Source of the DNA: an uncultured Clostridia bacterium | Lineage (GTDB): Bacteria > Bacillota > Clostridia > Oscillospirales > Ruminococcaceae | Assembly (NCBI GenBank): GCA_947627005.1 | Contig: CANQUJ010000013.1 | Location: forward strand, 1 to 49,042 | DNA length: 49,042 bases | Direction of reading: 5' to 3' | Shown here: positions 33,702-41,525 of the stretch, piece after piece | How the letters are laid out: each line of letters begins with the position of its first letter | Numbering within the stretch: position 1 is the stretch's first letter | The notes under the pieces: model-generated | Told to the model about the DNA's origin: nothing | Seen by the model: the letters and a program-made list of their open reading frames with translations, nothing else | Database searches by the model: none | Program-made: the position numbers and the translations under genes

Positions 33702-35202
33702 CTCTTTGTTTTTCCGCTTGCAAAAGCTCATTTATGGGTATGAAATCCACAAGGTCGTACTGAATCCTTATCTTTTGCTTTTTCTTGCCGCTTGACTTGT
33801 CGGGCTTCTCAACGTAAATCGCCTTGACAAGCTCGCGTAAAGCATAAGGGGTCAATTCTTTCAATCCATCGTATTTTTTTGCCTTTTTAATGAACAACTC
33901 CAGATTTTCAGTCTGCCGCTCCTGTTCTGCAATTTCTGCCTGCAGCTCGGAAATATCCTTGCGAAGTTGTGCTTGCTCGTCCTCGTACTGTTCGCTCATC
34001 ATTGCAAACCGCTCGTCACTTAATTTTGCCGCCACGTTGTCCTCGTAAATCTTGACAAAGAGCCTATCAAGTTCTGCAAGGCGTTTCTCTTTTTGAGTCA
34101 GTTTACGCTTAGCAGATTTAATGATTTCAGCACTTTTAAGCGACATCTTTTCAGTCATAACCTGCCGAAAATAATTCTCATGAGCCGTAACATACGAAAT
34201 CACAACTTGTAAATTATTCAGCACAAGCTGCTCCAAAACGACCGCTCGGATAAAGTGAATGGAACAACTCCCGGTGTTGCTTTTGTAATTCCCGCAGACA
34301 AAATGGTCATGCCGCTTTTCAAAGTCTTTAGTCGTGCAATACCTCATTTTCGCTCCGCAATCCTCGCAATACATCAGGCCTGAAAACATACTGCTTTTGC
34401 CCGTTCGTGATCTGCGATGGCGTTGTTTGCGAATCTCTTGCACCTTTTTGAATACATCAGGTTTAATAATTTCGGGGTGAGTATTTTCAAAAACCGCCCA
34501 ATTTTCCTCGGGGTTGTCGCGCTGTTTCTTATCCCAAATTGAATTGGTATAAGTCTTGAAATTGACAGTGCAGCCTGTGTATTCGCGCCGTTCGAGAATA
34601 TGAACGACGGTGTTCGCATTCCAATGGTAAAGGTCTGAACTGAAACTTCTTGGACTTAACCCGTGTGCATTTTTGTATGCCGACGGGTTTGGTACTTTTG
34701 CAGCAGTCAGAGCCTTTGCAATCTGCATCGGGCCGCGCCCTTCCATACACATCTGGAAAATCTGCTTAACAACTTCCGCAGATTCCTCGTCAACTTCCCA
34801 TGCTCCGTTGTCGCCCTTTTTATAACCGTATGGAATGTTCGTGGTCAAAGGCACTCCACGAGTTCCTTTCGCCTTTTGAACGGCTCGGATTTTACGGCTG
34901 GTGTCCTTCGCGAAGAACTCGTTGAACCAATTCTTTATACCCGCCATGTCGTTGTCCGTACTGTTCGGATCGATGGTGTCGAAGTGGTCATTAATTGCGA
35001 TGTAGCGCACGCCGTATTTCGGGAAAGTGAAGTTGATGTACCGCTTCGCCGAATCCATAATGATAAATTCGCTTTCATGCTGCTTTCGGAATTCCTCCCT
35101 CGCTCGGTCGGACTTCAAAGTTTTATACATTTTTTTGCCAAAAAGCAGGTATCCAATCAAAAAATTTTTTGCTTTCTCACTAAACGGACATTTTCCGGTC
35201 AA
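33691..35202 (-). CDS. Large serine recombinase missing its catalytic N-terminus (probable pseudogene)
   Basis: 503 residues. Homology to large serine recombinases begins only at YINFTFPKYGVRYIAINDHFD, in the middle of the resolvase domain, and then runs to the end: FAKDTSRKIRAV, the recombinase domain, the zinc ribbon (CEDCGAKMRYC, HFVCGNYKSNTGSC) and the coiled coil. The first 100 or so residues with the catalytic Ser are absent. In their place are about 50 residues (MYKTLKSDRAREEFRKQHES) that look like the tail of a relaxase. It is therefore probably an inactive chimera made by deletion in an integrative element. Confidence 0.8.
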   Translation of the reverse strand: MTGKCPFSEKAKNFLIGYLLFGKKMYKTLKSDRAREEFRKQHESEFIIMDSAKRYINFTFPKYGVRYIAINDHFDTIDPNSTDNDMAGIKNWFNEFFAKDTSRKIRAVQKAKGTRGVPLTTNIPYGYKKGDNGAWEVDEESAEVVKQIFQMCMEGRGPMQIAKALTAAKVPNPSAYKNAHGLSPRSFSSDLYHWNANTVVHILERREYTGCTVNFKTYTNSIWDKKQRDNPEENWAVFENTHPEIIKPDVFKKVQEIRKQRHRRSRTGKSSMFSGLMYCEDCGAKMRYCTTKDFEKRHDHFVCGNYKSNTGSCSIHFIRAVVLEQLVLNNLQVVISYVTAHENYFRQVMTEKMSLKSAEIIKSAKRKLTQKEKRLAELDRLFVKIYEDNVAAKLSDERFAMMSEQYEDEQAQLRKDISELQAEIAEQERQTENLELFIKKAKKYDGLKELTPYALRELVKAIYVEKPDKSSGKKKQKIRIQYDLVDFIPINELLQAEKQRETA

Positions 35203-35804
35203 ATGGACACCCCCACGATTGTAAAATTCCTATTAACAGTGTCACATACCCCTCTCTCACGATACAACGTACATTTTTTTCGCAAAAATCAGGGTACTTT
35301 CAAAAAAGTTTGCCCAAAAAAGCAAAATTTCTCCGTTTGGCACAAATCACAAGGGTTTTATGGTAAGTTTGTTGTGCAATTTTAGCGTCTGCTTTTGTTT
35401 CAATAACACTTAAATTCAAGAAAAAGCAACTAACGTGGAAAGAATTTAAATATAAAAATACCAATGTACCAAGATTTGATACATTGGCGTTTTTGATTAG
35501 GGGGCCTCACAAAGCCGCTATATTTTGTGGGGAAAAGGAGGAGCAGCGGAATGAGTGAGCCCTGCCGATTTCGGCATGGCGAGGATACGGAGCTTGCGAC
35601 AACGCGCGGGGTTTGGGGAAGACTACTCCCCAACAAGATTCCGCGCAACCAAATTTGAGCTTTGAGCCAAATTTGGCCCCGCGGTAGAATCTTGCTCTTT
35701 TTTCCTCTTTTTTCTTTTGCTCTTTATTTCTTTCAAAAATATGCAAAGCTCTCTCAGCCAAGAGGCTATTTTTCATCGTTATTTTATAAATTCTCCTGCT
35801 TCTA
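35203..35804. other. Non-coding region with possible oriT remnant
   Basis: No gene seen. 35461-35487 is a CCAATGTA/TACATTGG hairpin with T-runs. 35545-35690 is a GC-rich block unlike its surroundings, with several short inverted repeats: TGCCGATTTCGGCA, TTGGGGA-N7-TCCCCAA and AAATTTGAGCT-ttg-AGCCAAATTT. Dense inverted repeats beside a recombinase with a relaxase-like start suggest a transfer-origin remnant. This is an inference. Confidence 0.4.
35461..35487. terminator. Hairpin terminator
   Basis: CCAATGTA (35461-35468) pairs with TACATTGG (35480-35487), followed by CGTTTTTG on the plus strand. Confidence 0.6.
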
Positions 35805-35833
35805 TTGAAATACCCCCGTATTTGCGATATAAT
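35805..35833 (+). promoter_or_regulatory. Promoter of the XRE/TPR regulator
   Basis: TTGAAA, 17 bases, TATAAT; AAGGAA lies before the start codon. Confidence 0.75.
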
Positions 35834-35866
35834 ACAAGAAAAATCCACGATTAAGGAATGATTTAT

Positions 35867-36793
35867 ATGGCGCTATTTAACATCGGGAATTTCATAAAAC
35901 AGCGGCGGGAGGAGCTCGGGATCACGCAGGCGGAGCTTGCGGAGGGGCTGTGCTCGCTGCCGACCCTTTCTCGAATCGAAAACGGCAATAACGTCCCGCA
36001 CGGAAACACTTTGAGGGCGCTTTTGCAGCGGCTCGGCTATTCCGACGCGCTGATGCTTCTGCCCGCAAGCCGAGAGGAGTTTGAGATCACTCGGTTGCAG
36101 GTGAAAATCCGGCAGCTTTACAACACCCGCGACCGCGAGGGCGCAAGAGAGCTGTTTGCAAAGCTCGGCGAATATAAAGACTTTTTCTCGGTGAGCGACC
36201 GGCAATTTTACGAAGTTATGCTCACTGTTTTCTATAATAAAGATTTTACGAGCGAAGAAATTCTTGACAAGCTCGAAAGCGCTATGCGTTTGACTCACCC
36301 CGACTACGGCGTTGACAATCTTCCGAGAATTATTACATACGAAGAAGCTACGGCTCTTAACAATATCGCCATCATTTATTCCGAAATGGGAAAGACCGAC
36401 TACACGATAAAAGTCCTTTATCATCTAAAGGACTTTTACGAGCACGACGTATTAGACGTCGGCGAATCCATGCGCGCGCTCCCGACAGTAATGTATAATT
36501 TGTCCAAATTCCTCGGGCTGTCGGGAAGATATGACGAGTGCATTGATATTTGCAAACAATGCATCAACATCATGAAAACTTATCATCGAACAGACCAATT
36601 GTCTCTTACCTATTATAATTTAGCATGGGCATCAGTAAGGCGAAATTGCGAAGACGATCTTAAGACGGCAAAGCAAGCTGCTATAAAATCATATTGCCTA
36701 TCACTTGCACTTGAAGAGAGACCAGAATTTCTTGAAAAGCTGAAAAAATTTTTAATAGATAATTTTAATGAGAATATAGTTTTAATCGCCTAA
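35867..36793 (+). CDS. XRE/TPR regulator of RRNPP (Rgg/PlcR-like) type
   Basis: 308 residues. N-terminal XRE helix-turn-helix (FIKQRREELGITQAELAEG, then LCSLPTLSRIENGNNVP) as in PlcR/Rgg proteins, where CS-xxTLSRIE is typical. The remaining 240 residues are helical repeats (ATALNNIAIIYSEMGKTDYT, ALPTVMYNLSKFLGLSGRYDE, LSLTYYNLAWASVRRN) resembling TPRs that bind a peptide pheromone. It overlaps a convergent secreted-peptide gene by 12 bases. It likely controls the divergent promoters at 37.0-37.1 kb. The ATG at 35867 suits the AAGGAA site; an earlier ATG overlaps it. Confidence 0.85.
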   Translation: MALFNIGNFIKQRREELGITQAELAEGLCSLPTLSRIENGNNVPHGNTLRALLQRLGYSDALMLLPASREEFEITRLQVKIRQLYNTRDREGARELFAKLGEYKDFFSVSDRQFYEVMLTVFYNKDFTSEEILDKLESAMRLTHPDYGVDNLPRIITYEEATALNNIAIIYSEMGKTDYTIKVLYHLKDFYEHDVLDVGESMRALPTVMYNLSKFLGLSGRYDECIDICKQCINIMKTYHRTDQLSLTYYNLAWASVRRNCEDDLKTAKQAAIKSYCLSLALEERPEFLEKLKKFLIDNFNENIVLIA

Positions 36794-36976
36794 TATTTTT
36801 GAGGCATCTTCATCGCACATGGGCGAGACATCGGAATTTTCCTCGCAGGATTCTTCTTGAGTAAAATCCCGGGTTTCCAAAACCGTATCGTTGGGAACCG
36901 GTACTGCGGTTACTACCGTGAGGACGGCCATCAATGATAGCAGGGCTGAAAGAAGTTTGAAAATTTTTGATTTCAT
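36782..36976 (-). CDS. Small secreted peptide, candidate signal precursor
   Basis: 64 residues. A basic start (MKSKIFK) and hydrophobic stretch LLSALLSLMAVLTVVTA form a signal peptide, with likely cleavage after Ala24. The mature part is acidic with two cysteines (C44 and C54) and ends CDEDASKILGD. A strong AGGAGG is 7 bases upstream. It is convergent with the RRNPP-type regulator, overlapping its last four codons. Its promoter abuts the 40-bp palindrome. By analogy with Rgg/SHP and PlcR/PapR pairs it could supply the regulator's peptide ligand, but the sequence matches no pheromone family I know. Confidence 0.7.
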   Translation of the reverse strand: MKSKIFKLLSALLSLMAVLTVVTAVPVPNDTVLETRDFTQEESCEENSDVSPMCDEDASKILGD

Positions 36977-37007
36977 ATGGGTTCCTCCTAAAGATAGATT
37001 TATGATG

Positions 37008-37036
37008 ATTATACTATGGATTTCTTCTTTTGACTA
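37008..37036 (-). promoter_or_regulatory. Promoter of the secreted peptide gene
   Basis: TAGTCA, 17 bases, consensus TATAAT on the minus strand. The -35 overlaps the left tip of the palindrome by two bases. Confidence 0.65.
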
Positions 37037-37074
37037 TATCATTTCGTGAAAATAAATTTTCACGAAATGATATA
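37035..37074. promoter_or_regulatory. 40-bp perfect palindrome between divergent promoters
   Basis: Arms of 19 bases, TATATCATTTCGTGAAAAT and its exact complement, around a central AA. It lies between two outward-facing promoters and touches the -35 region of each, so it is probably a shared operator. The adjacent XRE/TPR regulator is the natural candidate to bind it. Confidence 0.8.
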
Positions 37075-37100
37075 GACTTATGGATTTCATGAGGTATAAT
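37073..37100 (+). promoter_or_regulatory. Promoter of the first Cys-rich precursor
   Basis: TAGACT, 16 bases, consensus TATAAT. The -35 overlaps the right tip of the palindrome by two bases, mirroring the leftward promoter. Confidence 0.6.
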
Positions 37101-37201
37101 ATACTTGTAGGAAATGATTTTTTGCTAAGGAAAATTTGTTTTCTATCAAAGTCGTCTTAAATTTATATATAATAAAATTAGAAAGGAGATAAAATAAAGA
37201 A

Positions 37202-37375
37202 ATGGAAATTATTACTCCAATTCCTTTACCCGGAAACCAACCTAACGGATGCTCGACAGAGGCGCATATGCCGCCACATCATGGTGATGGCGGTGGCGGC
37301 GATGGCTGTTTCTACTGCTCCGATCTTTCTTCCGGAGGTTGCATTTGCATATTCCAATGCTATTATTTTACCTAA
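37202..37375 (+). CDS. Cys-rich RiPP precursor peptide 1
   Basis: 57 residues. The leader begins MEIITPIPLPGNQPNGC and continues STEAHMPPH; it is nearly identical to that of the peptide at 39457. The core after residue 27 differs: a Gly/Asp run (GDGGGGDG), then CFYC, CIC and a final C with aromatic residues (QCYYFT). Six cysteines at 17, 36, 39, 47, 49 and 53. Conserved leader with variable Cys-rich core, plus a radical SAM/SPASM gene nearby, fits a thioether-type RiPP. The ribosome site GAAAGGAG is shared with the second copy, though the spacing here is a long 13 bases. Confidence 0.82.
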   Translation: MEIITPIPLPGNQPNGCSTEAHMPPHHGDGGGGDGCFYCSDLSSGGCICIFQCYYFT

Positions 37376-37380
37376 ACATA

Positions 37381-37422
37381 TCAATTATGGGCATATGGTT
37401 ATTTTCATATGCTCATAATTGA
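37381..37422 (+). terminator. Long hairpin after precursor 1
   Basis: 17-base arms (37381-37397 and 37406-37422) pair fully except for one G-T, starting 6 bases after the precursor stop. There is no T-run, so it more likely stabilises or partly limits the transcript ahead of the lipoprotein gene. Confidence 0.7.
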
Positions 37423-37447
37423 CAGAATTGGCAGATGATTCAATACC

Positions 37448-38092
37448 ATGAAAAAAAGAATACTACTGTTTACAACCATTTTGGCAGCACTGATACTGTT
37501 GGTATCCTGCGCTCTTCCAACTGAAGAGCCGCTCGCGGCCGAAGACCCTTCCGCACTGACCGAGGTGGAAACGGAGAGGGACACGCCGATTTTGGATTTT
37601 TCACAATACGAATATCGGTATACAAACGCCCGCGAAAGCAACTGGGAGCGCGATATCGTATATCTTGCGAACACATTTTTCAATAAGCACGCAAAGCTGA
37701 TGCAGAAAGAGATTCGCGCGGGGATAAAATTTGAAGACAGCATATACGTCGATATGCGCGACAAGTCAGTTAAAAAAGAATTTTCCGACGAAATATACGG
37801 AGTTTTGAACGATCTGCCGAAACTTACCGACAGCGAAGTGATCTGTCGGCTCGCAAAGGCGGTCGCCCTGCTTGACGACGCGCATTCGGCGATAAGGCTT
37901 TCAAGTATCGTCGACTACGGCTTTAACAAAGTTTTTCCGTACAGATTCGCCGCGTTTCACACCGAGGACGGATACGAGCTTAGGACCGTAACGGTTCCCG
38001 CAGAGCAAAGCGAGATGCTGATGTCGCAGCTTGTCTCGATAAACGGCATTCCTGTCGAAGAAATCGCAAAAAGGTTGTCTGTGTATAGATAG
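37448..38092 (+). pseudogene. Truncated S41-type lipoprotein
   Basis: 214 residues. The lipoprotein signal ends LLVSC (Cys21). It matches the N-terminal half of the intact homologue at 39716: YEYRYTNARESNWERDIVYLA, ALLDDAHSA, and LVSINGIPVEEIAKRL, then stops at VYR. The S41 catalytic part found in the homologue (DFRDNGGG and the VSAAV serine region) is missing. The break lies exactly where the radical SAM frame begins, so a deletion is likely. Ribosome site weak. Confidence 0.8.
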
Positions 38093-38147
38093 ACTTGCAG
38101 ATGGAAGAATACTAATCTATAATACCTTTACTGGAATTTGCGGTATT

Positions 38148-39389
38148 ATGGACAAGAAAACTCAGGCTGTATATAAAGATATAGAAATAGCAGATATTGA
38201 CTTGATAATTGATGCTGATTCAAAAGAAAATGTACTCACTTTAATTAAAGCTGGATATATTGTTGATGCAGAAAAGGATGAACTTGCTACAGTTAAATTG
38301 GGTAGAGAACTTGGTATGCATAATCGTTTATCTTTGTCGTTGACGATTGCGCCTACGATGGCCTGCAATATGCAGTGCCCATACTGCTATGAAAATAAAG
38401 ACGGTCGGGTAATGACTGCAGAAATTCAAGACATGCTTGTAGAATTTGTAAAAACCCATTTGTGTGCTTCTCCATCAATAAATACGCTTAGCGTTAATTG
38501 GTATGGAGGGGAACCCTTGCTGCAGAAAAAGATCATATACAATTTGTCAGAAAAGTTCCTTAATATCTGCAGCGAGCGTGGAATTCAATACCGTGCAAGT
38601 ATGGTAACTAATGGATCATTGCTTGATGCGGAAACCGCTAAAAAGTTGGTAGAAGATTGTAAAGTCAGTAATGTGCAAATTACTATTGATGGCATGCCAA
38701 AGCGACATAATATGCGAAGAATATTTGTCGACGGAACTGATAGTTTTGACGTGATTGTTAAAAACATTGAGGACTGCCGTGACTTTTTGCCAATCAGCGT
38801 TCGTGTAAATGTAGACAGAGAAAATATTAGTGATGTCGAATCACTACTCAAGTATTTTGTTGAGGAAAAAAGATGGAAAGGCAATCCGCATATATACATC
38901 GCGCCGGTTAAAAACTATACAGCTTCATGCAAGCAAGAATGTTTTCAAAATCAGGAATTTGCAGATGCGAGCAGAGAGTTTAATAATTCCTACTATGCGG
39001 TTGATAGAGACATTGTTACATCGCGTCTGTTTCAACATCGTCCAATAGTATTTTGCGGAGCGGAATGTGTAGAAAACTATGTGATAGATCCAGAAGGCTA
39101 TTATTATAATTGTTGGTTACTAATTGGCGATAAGAGAAGAAATAGCGGTCATATTAGCAAGCCCTATACTGTAAGTTCGGAATACTATAAATGGTTATCT
39201 ATAGGGATACCTCAGAAATGTGAATCTTGTGAATATCTTCCAATGTGTGTTGGAGGATGTCCGTATTACCGAGTTGACCATATTAATGAACCAACTTGTC
39301 CGAATTCATATTATACATATAAAGATAACCTACGCTTAGCGTATTTTGATTATGTTGAGCAAAAAAAGAAAAAAGCGATAATGGTATAA
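38148..39389 (+). CDS. Radical SAM/SPASM peptide maturase, start codon unclear
   Basis: 413 residues from the first in-frame ATG. The SAM-binding [4Fe-4S] motif is CNMQCPYC (C73, C77, C80), with WYGGEPLL at 118. SPASM cysteines at 303, 307, 322, 358, 361, 367, 371 and 384 would hold two auxiliary clusters. Such enzymes crosslink Cys sulfur to carbon atoms in RiPP precursors. Homology seems to extend upstream of this ATG (LADGRILIYNTFTGICGI, from about 38094) with no good start codon or ribosome site, so the N-terminus is probably lost by deletion. Clearly AT-richer than its neighbours, suggesting transfer. Confidence 0.85.
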   Translation: MDKKTQAVYKDIEIADIDLIIDADSKENVLTLIKAGYIVDAEKDELATVKLGRELGMHNRLSLSLTIAPTMACNMQCPYCYENKDGRVMTAEIQDMLVEFVKTHLCASPSINTLSVNWYGGEPLLQKKIIYNLSEKFLNICSERGIQYRASMVTNGSLLDAETAKKLVEDCKVSNVQITIDGMPKRHNMRRIFVDGTDSFDVIVKNIEDCRDFLPISVRVNVDRENISDVESLLKYFVEEKRWKGNPHIYIAPVKNYTASCKQECFQNQEFADASREFNNSYYAVDRDIVTSRLFQHRPIVFCGAECVENYVIDPEGYYYNCWLLIGDKRRNSGHISKPYTVSSEYYKWLSIGIPQKCESCEYLPMCVGGCPYYRVDHINEPTCPNSYYTYKDNLRLAYFDYVEQKKKKAIMV

Positions 39390-39456
39390 TGTGCTTAAAT
39401 CGTATATAATTGTGATGAACAATATATATAAAATATTACAGAAAGGAGTATGCAAT

Positions 39457-39621
39457 ATGGAAATTATTACCCCCATTCCCTTACCCGGAAGCCAGCCTAA
39501 CGGATGTTCGACAGAGGCGCATATGCCGCCACATTATGACGATGGTGGCTGTCAGATACACGGAGGTTGTCCATTTTCTGGCTGTCTACCTATAATATGT
39601 CCAAAGAATAATGGTGGCTAA
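39457..39621 (+). CDS. Cys-rich RiPP precursor peptide 2
   Basis: 54 residues. The leader MEIITPIPLPGSQPNGC, then STEAHMPPH, equals that of precursor 1 except for Ser12. The core (YDDGGCQIHGGCPFSGC, then LPIICPKNNGG) differs almost entirely, with five cysteines at 17, 32, 38, 43 and 48, spaced five to six residues apart in the core. AAAGGAG lies 9 bases upstream. It directly follows the radical SAM gene and is followed by a hairpin and an S41 lipoprotein. Confidence 0.85.
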   Translation: MEIITPIPLPGSQPNGCSTEAHMPPHYDDGGCQIHGGCPFSGCLPIICPKNNGG

Positions 39622-39650
39622 ATGATGTTTGTATGCCCTGCTGGTTTGCT

Positions 39651-39693
39651 GCCGTTAGAGCATACACTACATAGCTAACGGCTATATATTTTT
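39651..39693 (+). terminator. Hairpin after precursor 2
   Basis: GCCGTTAG (39651-39658) pairs with CTAACGGC (39675-39682), followed by TATATATTTTT. Probably a leaky terminator that sets a high precursor-to-lipoprotein ratio. Confidence 0.65.
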
Positions 39694-39715
39694 CACGATA
39701 GCAAGGGTGTGTACT

Positions 39716-41203
39716 ATGAAGTATTTGATTTTTGTACGAACTGTTTTAGTTTTGCCAGTTATGTTGATGCTACTCACATCCTGTTTGAAAGCTAAACCAT
39801 CCACACCATACCAAAGTGTTAATTCACAAGATGCAAATACAACAATCATCGTTGACGATGAATATACTGCGCCTCCCCTGAATCTTGCAAGCTATGAATA
39901 CCGCTATGACGAGGGCCGCGAGCGGGATTGGGAGCACGATATCATCTATCTCGCAAAACAGGCGGTTTATAAGCACCCGAAGCTTACCGGCGGAATCTTC
40001 AGGACATACGTCGCCGAAGATTACAACCTTTCCGGCGGCCTCGATCAAGCGGTTTACAGCAGGGAATTTACCGATATGGTCTACGACGAAGATTTGTTAA
40101 ACGCCTTTCTTAAAGAAGTCGACCGGATTGTTTCCGAGATCCCGAATCTTTCGGACGACGAGATCTCTTTTGAGATCGTCAAGCTTATAGCCCTTCTCGA
40201 CGACGCCCACTCTTGGGCTGAATTGCCGCAAAAGGGCGTTTTCCCCCTTTCGTTCGAGGCTTTTTATACCGACAGCGGTATCGAAGTTCGGCTTGTAAGC
40301 GCCCCCGCCGAGCGGGAAGACCTGCTTTTCTCAAAGCTTGTTAAAATAAACGAAACGCCGGTCGACGAGGTTTTAGACCGATTGTTTGAATACGTCAGCG
40401 CAGAGAACGATTATCTCAACCTGCGGACCGCAGTCAGGCCGGTCGACCCTTGGCTTTCAAACGCGCTTTTGCTTAAGTCCGCCGGAATTTCGGAGCGTGA
40501 TTCTATAACCGCCGACTATACCTTCGAGCTTGACAACGGCGAAGAAATAACCTATACCGCGACCGAAACGACGAAGGAAGGGCTCGCCGAGATCGAAATA
40601 ATCAACAAGGCGTTTTATAACACCGACGCGCTGATGTATAAAAACAAGCAGCTGCGATATTGGTATGAATACCTCCCGGAGGACAACATCGTATATATAA
40701 AAATAAACTCGGTCGTCGAGAGGGAAGACCTTCCTTGGAGCGAGCTTTTTAAGCAGATTTTAGAGACCGAGGCCGCCGCCGAGGGCGCGCAAAAGATAGT
40801 CTTTGATTTTCGGGACAACGGCGGCGGGTTTTTCACCGATTTCGGGCCGCTTATCGACGAGCTTAACGGCCGCGAGACCGACGGAGTATATATAGTCGTC
40901 GCCGGAAACAGCGTTTCCGCCGCGGTGACCATACCCTATACTTTAAAAAAGAGAATCGACGGCGCGATTTTAATAGGCGAGCCCGCCGGCCAGCCGGTCA
41001 ATTACTTCCCCTTTTGGGACGCAAGATACACGCCTTCGCTGCCGACCCACGGCAATTCGTTCAGAATCGCCGACCAGTATCTCGTCCAGGATATCGACTA
41101 CCCCTACGACGCGCTTATGCCGGATATAACCGTATACCAAACGGTTGAGGACTATAAAAACGGAGTCGATACGGTGATGGAAGAGATAAGGGGGAGGAAA
41201 TGA
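39716..41203 (+). CDS. S41-type peptidase-like lipoprotein
   Basis: 495 residues. The signal ends LMLLTSC (Cys23), so it is anchored outside the cell. The N-terminal helical domain matches the truncated copy at 37448. The C-terminal part is S41/tail-protease-like: IVYIKINSV, IVFDFRDNGGGFF, then VVAGNSVSAAVTIPYTLKK where the catalytic Ser and Lys are expected, and IGEPAGQPVNYF. It could trim the exported RiPP leader or degrade competing peptides; the role is inferred from position. The ATG at 39716 follows AAGGG; a GTG nine bases earlier is less likely. Confidence 0.83.
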   Translation: MKYLIFVRTVLVLPVMLMLLTSCLKAKPSTPYQSVNSQDANTTIIVDDEYTAPPLNLASYEYRYDEGRERDWEHDIIYLAKQAVYKHPKLTGGIFRTYVAEDYNLSGGLDQAVYSREFTDMVYDEDLLNAFLKEVDRIVSEIPNLSDDEISFEIVKLIALLDDAHSWAELPQKGVFPLSFEAFYTDSGIEVRLVSAPAEREDLLFSKLVKINETPVDEVLDRLFEYVSAENDYLNLRTAVRPVDPWLSNALLLKSAGISERDSITADYTFELDNGEEITYTATETTKEGLAEIEIINKAFYNTDALMYKNKQLRYWYEYLPEDNIVYIKINSVVEREDLPWSELFKQILETEAAAEGAQKIVFDFRDNGGGFFTDFGPLIDELNGRETDGVYIVVAGNSVSAAVTIPYTLKKRIDGAILIGEPAGQPVNYFPFWDARYTPSLPTHGNSFRIADQYLVQDIDYPYDALMPDITVYQTVEDYKNGVDTVMEEIRGRK

Positions 41204-41525
41204 GCCGGCATGAGGCAAACGCTATGAAAACCCGATTAAGGCTTTTCGCGATATTGGCGGCGGGGCAGATTAAAAGATAAGCGTAAACAAGCGGATTTCT
41301 ATCTTGTCGTTGAAGAATTTGCTTGCCGAAAAAGGCCGTAATGCATTTGCAGAGCGGAAAGCAACAGTGGATAACGGCGAGAAAAGAAAAAAGCATGAAG
41401 CAGGGAAGGACCCTACTTCGTGCTTTTTGATTGCCAAATTCCGCTTGATGGGTGCCGTAAATTGAATTTTTTGATTGAAAACTTCTTTATGGGCACCTGC
41501 CATAGCCGGGGGTTTTTGTTATGTA
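41204..41525. other. Non-coding tail with terminator
   Basis: An 18-codon frame at 41224 (MKTRLRLFAILAAG) resembles the start of a lipoprotein signal and stops at once; it may be a remnant. A hairpin at 41388-41428 (AAAGCATGAAG against CTTCGTGCTTT, with inner AGGG/CCCT) ends in TTTTT. Nothing else is recognised. Confidence 0.5.
41388..41428 (+). terminator. Terminator after the S41 lipoprotein
   Basis: AAAGCA-GAAG and CTTC-TGCTTT arms with an inner AGGG/CCCT pairing, followed by a T-run. Confidence 0.6.

Noticed and set aside
41224-41280. 18-codon frame resembling a lipoprotein signal
   Set aside because: Stops after the first half of a signal sequence; at most a remnant.
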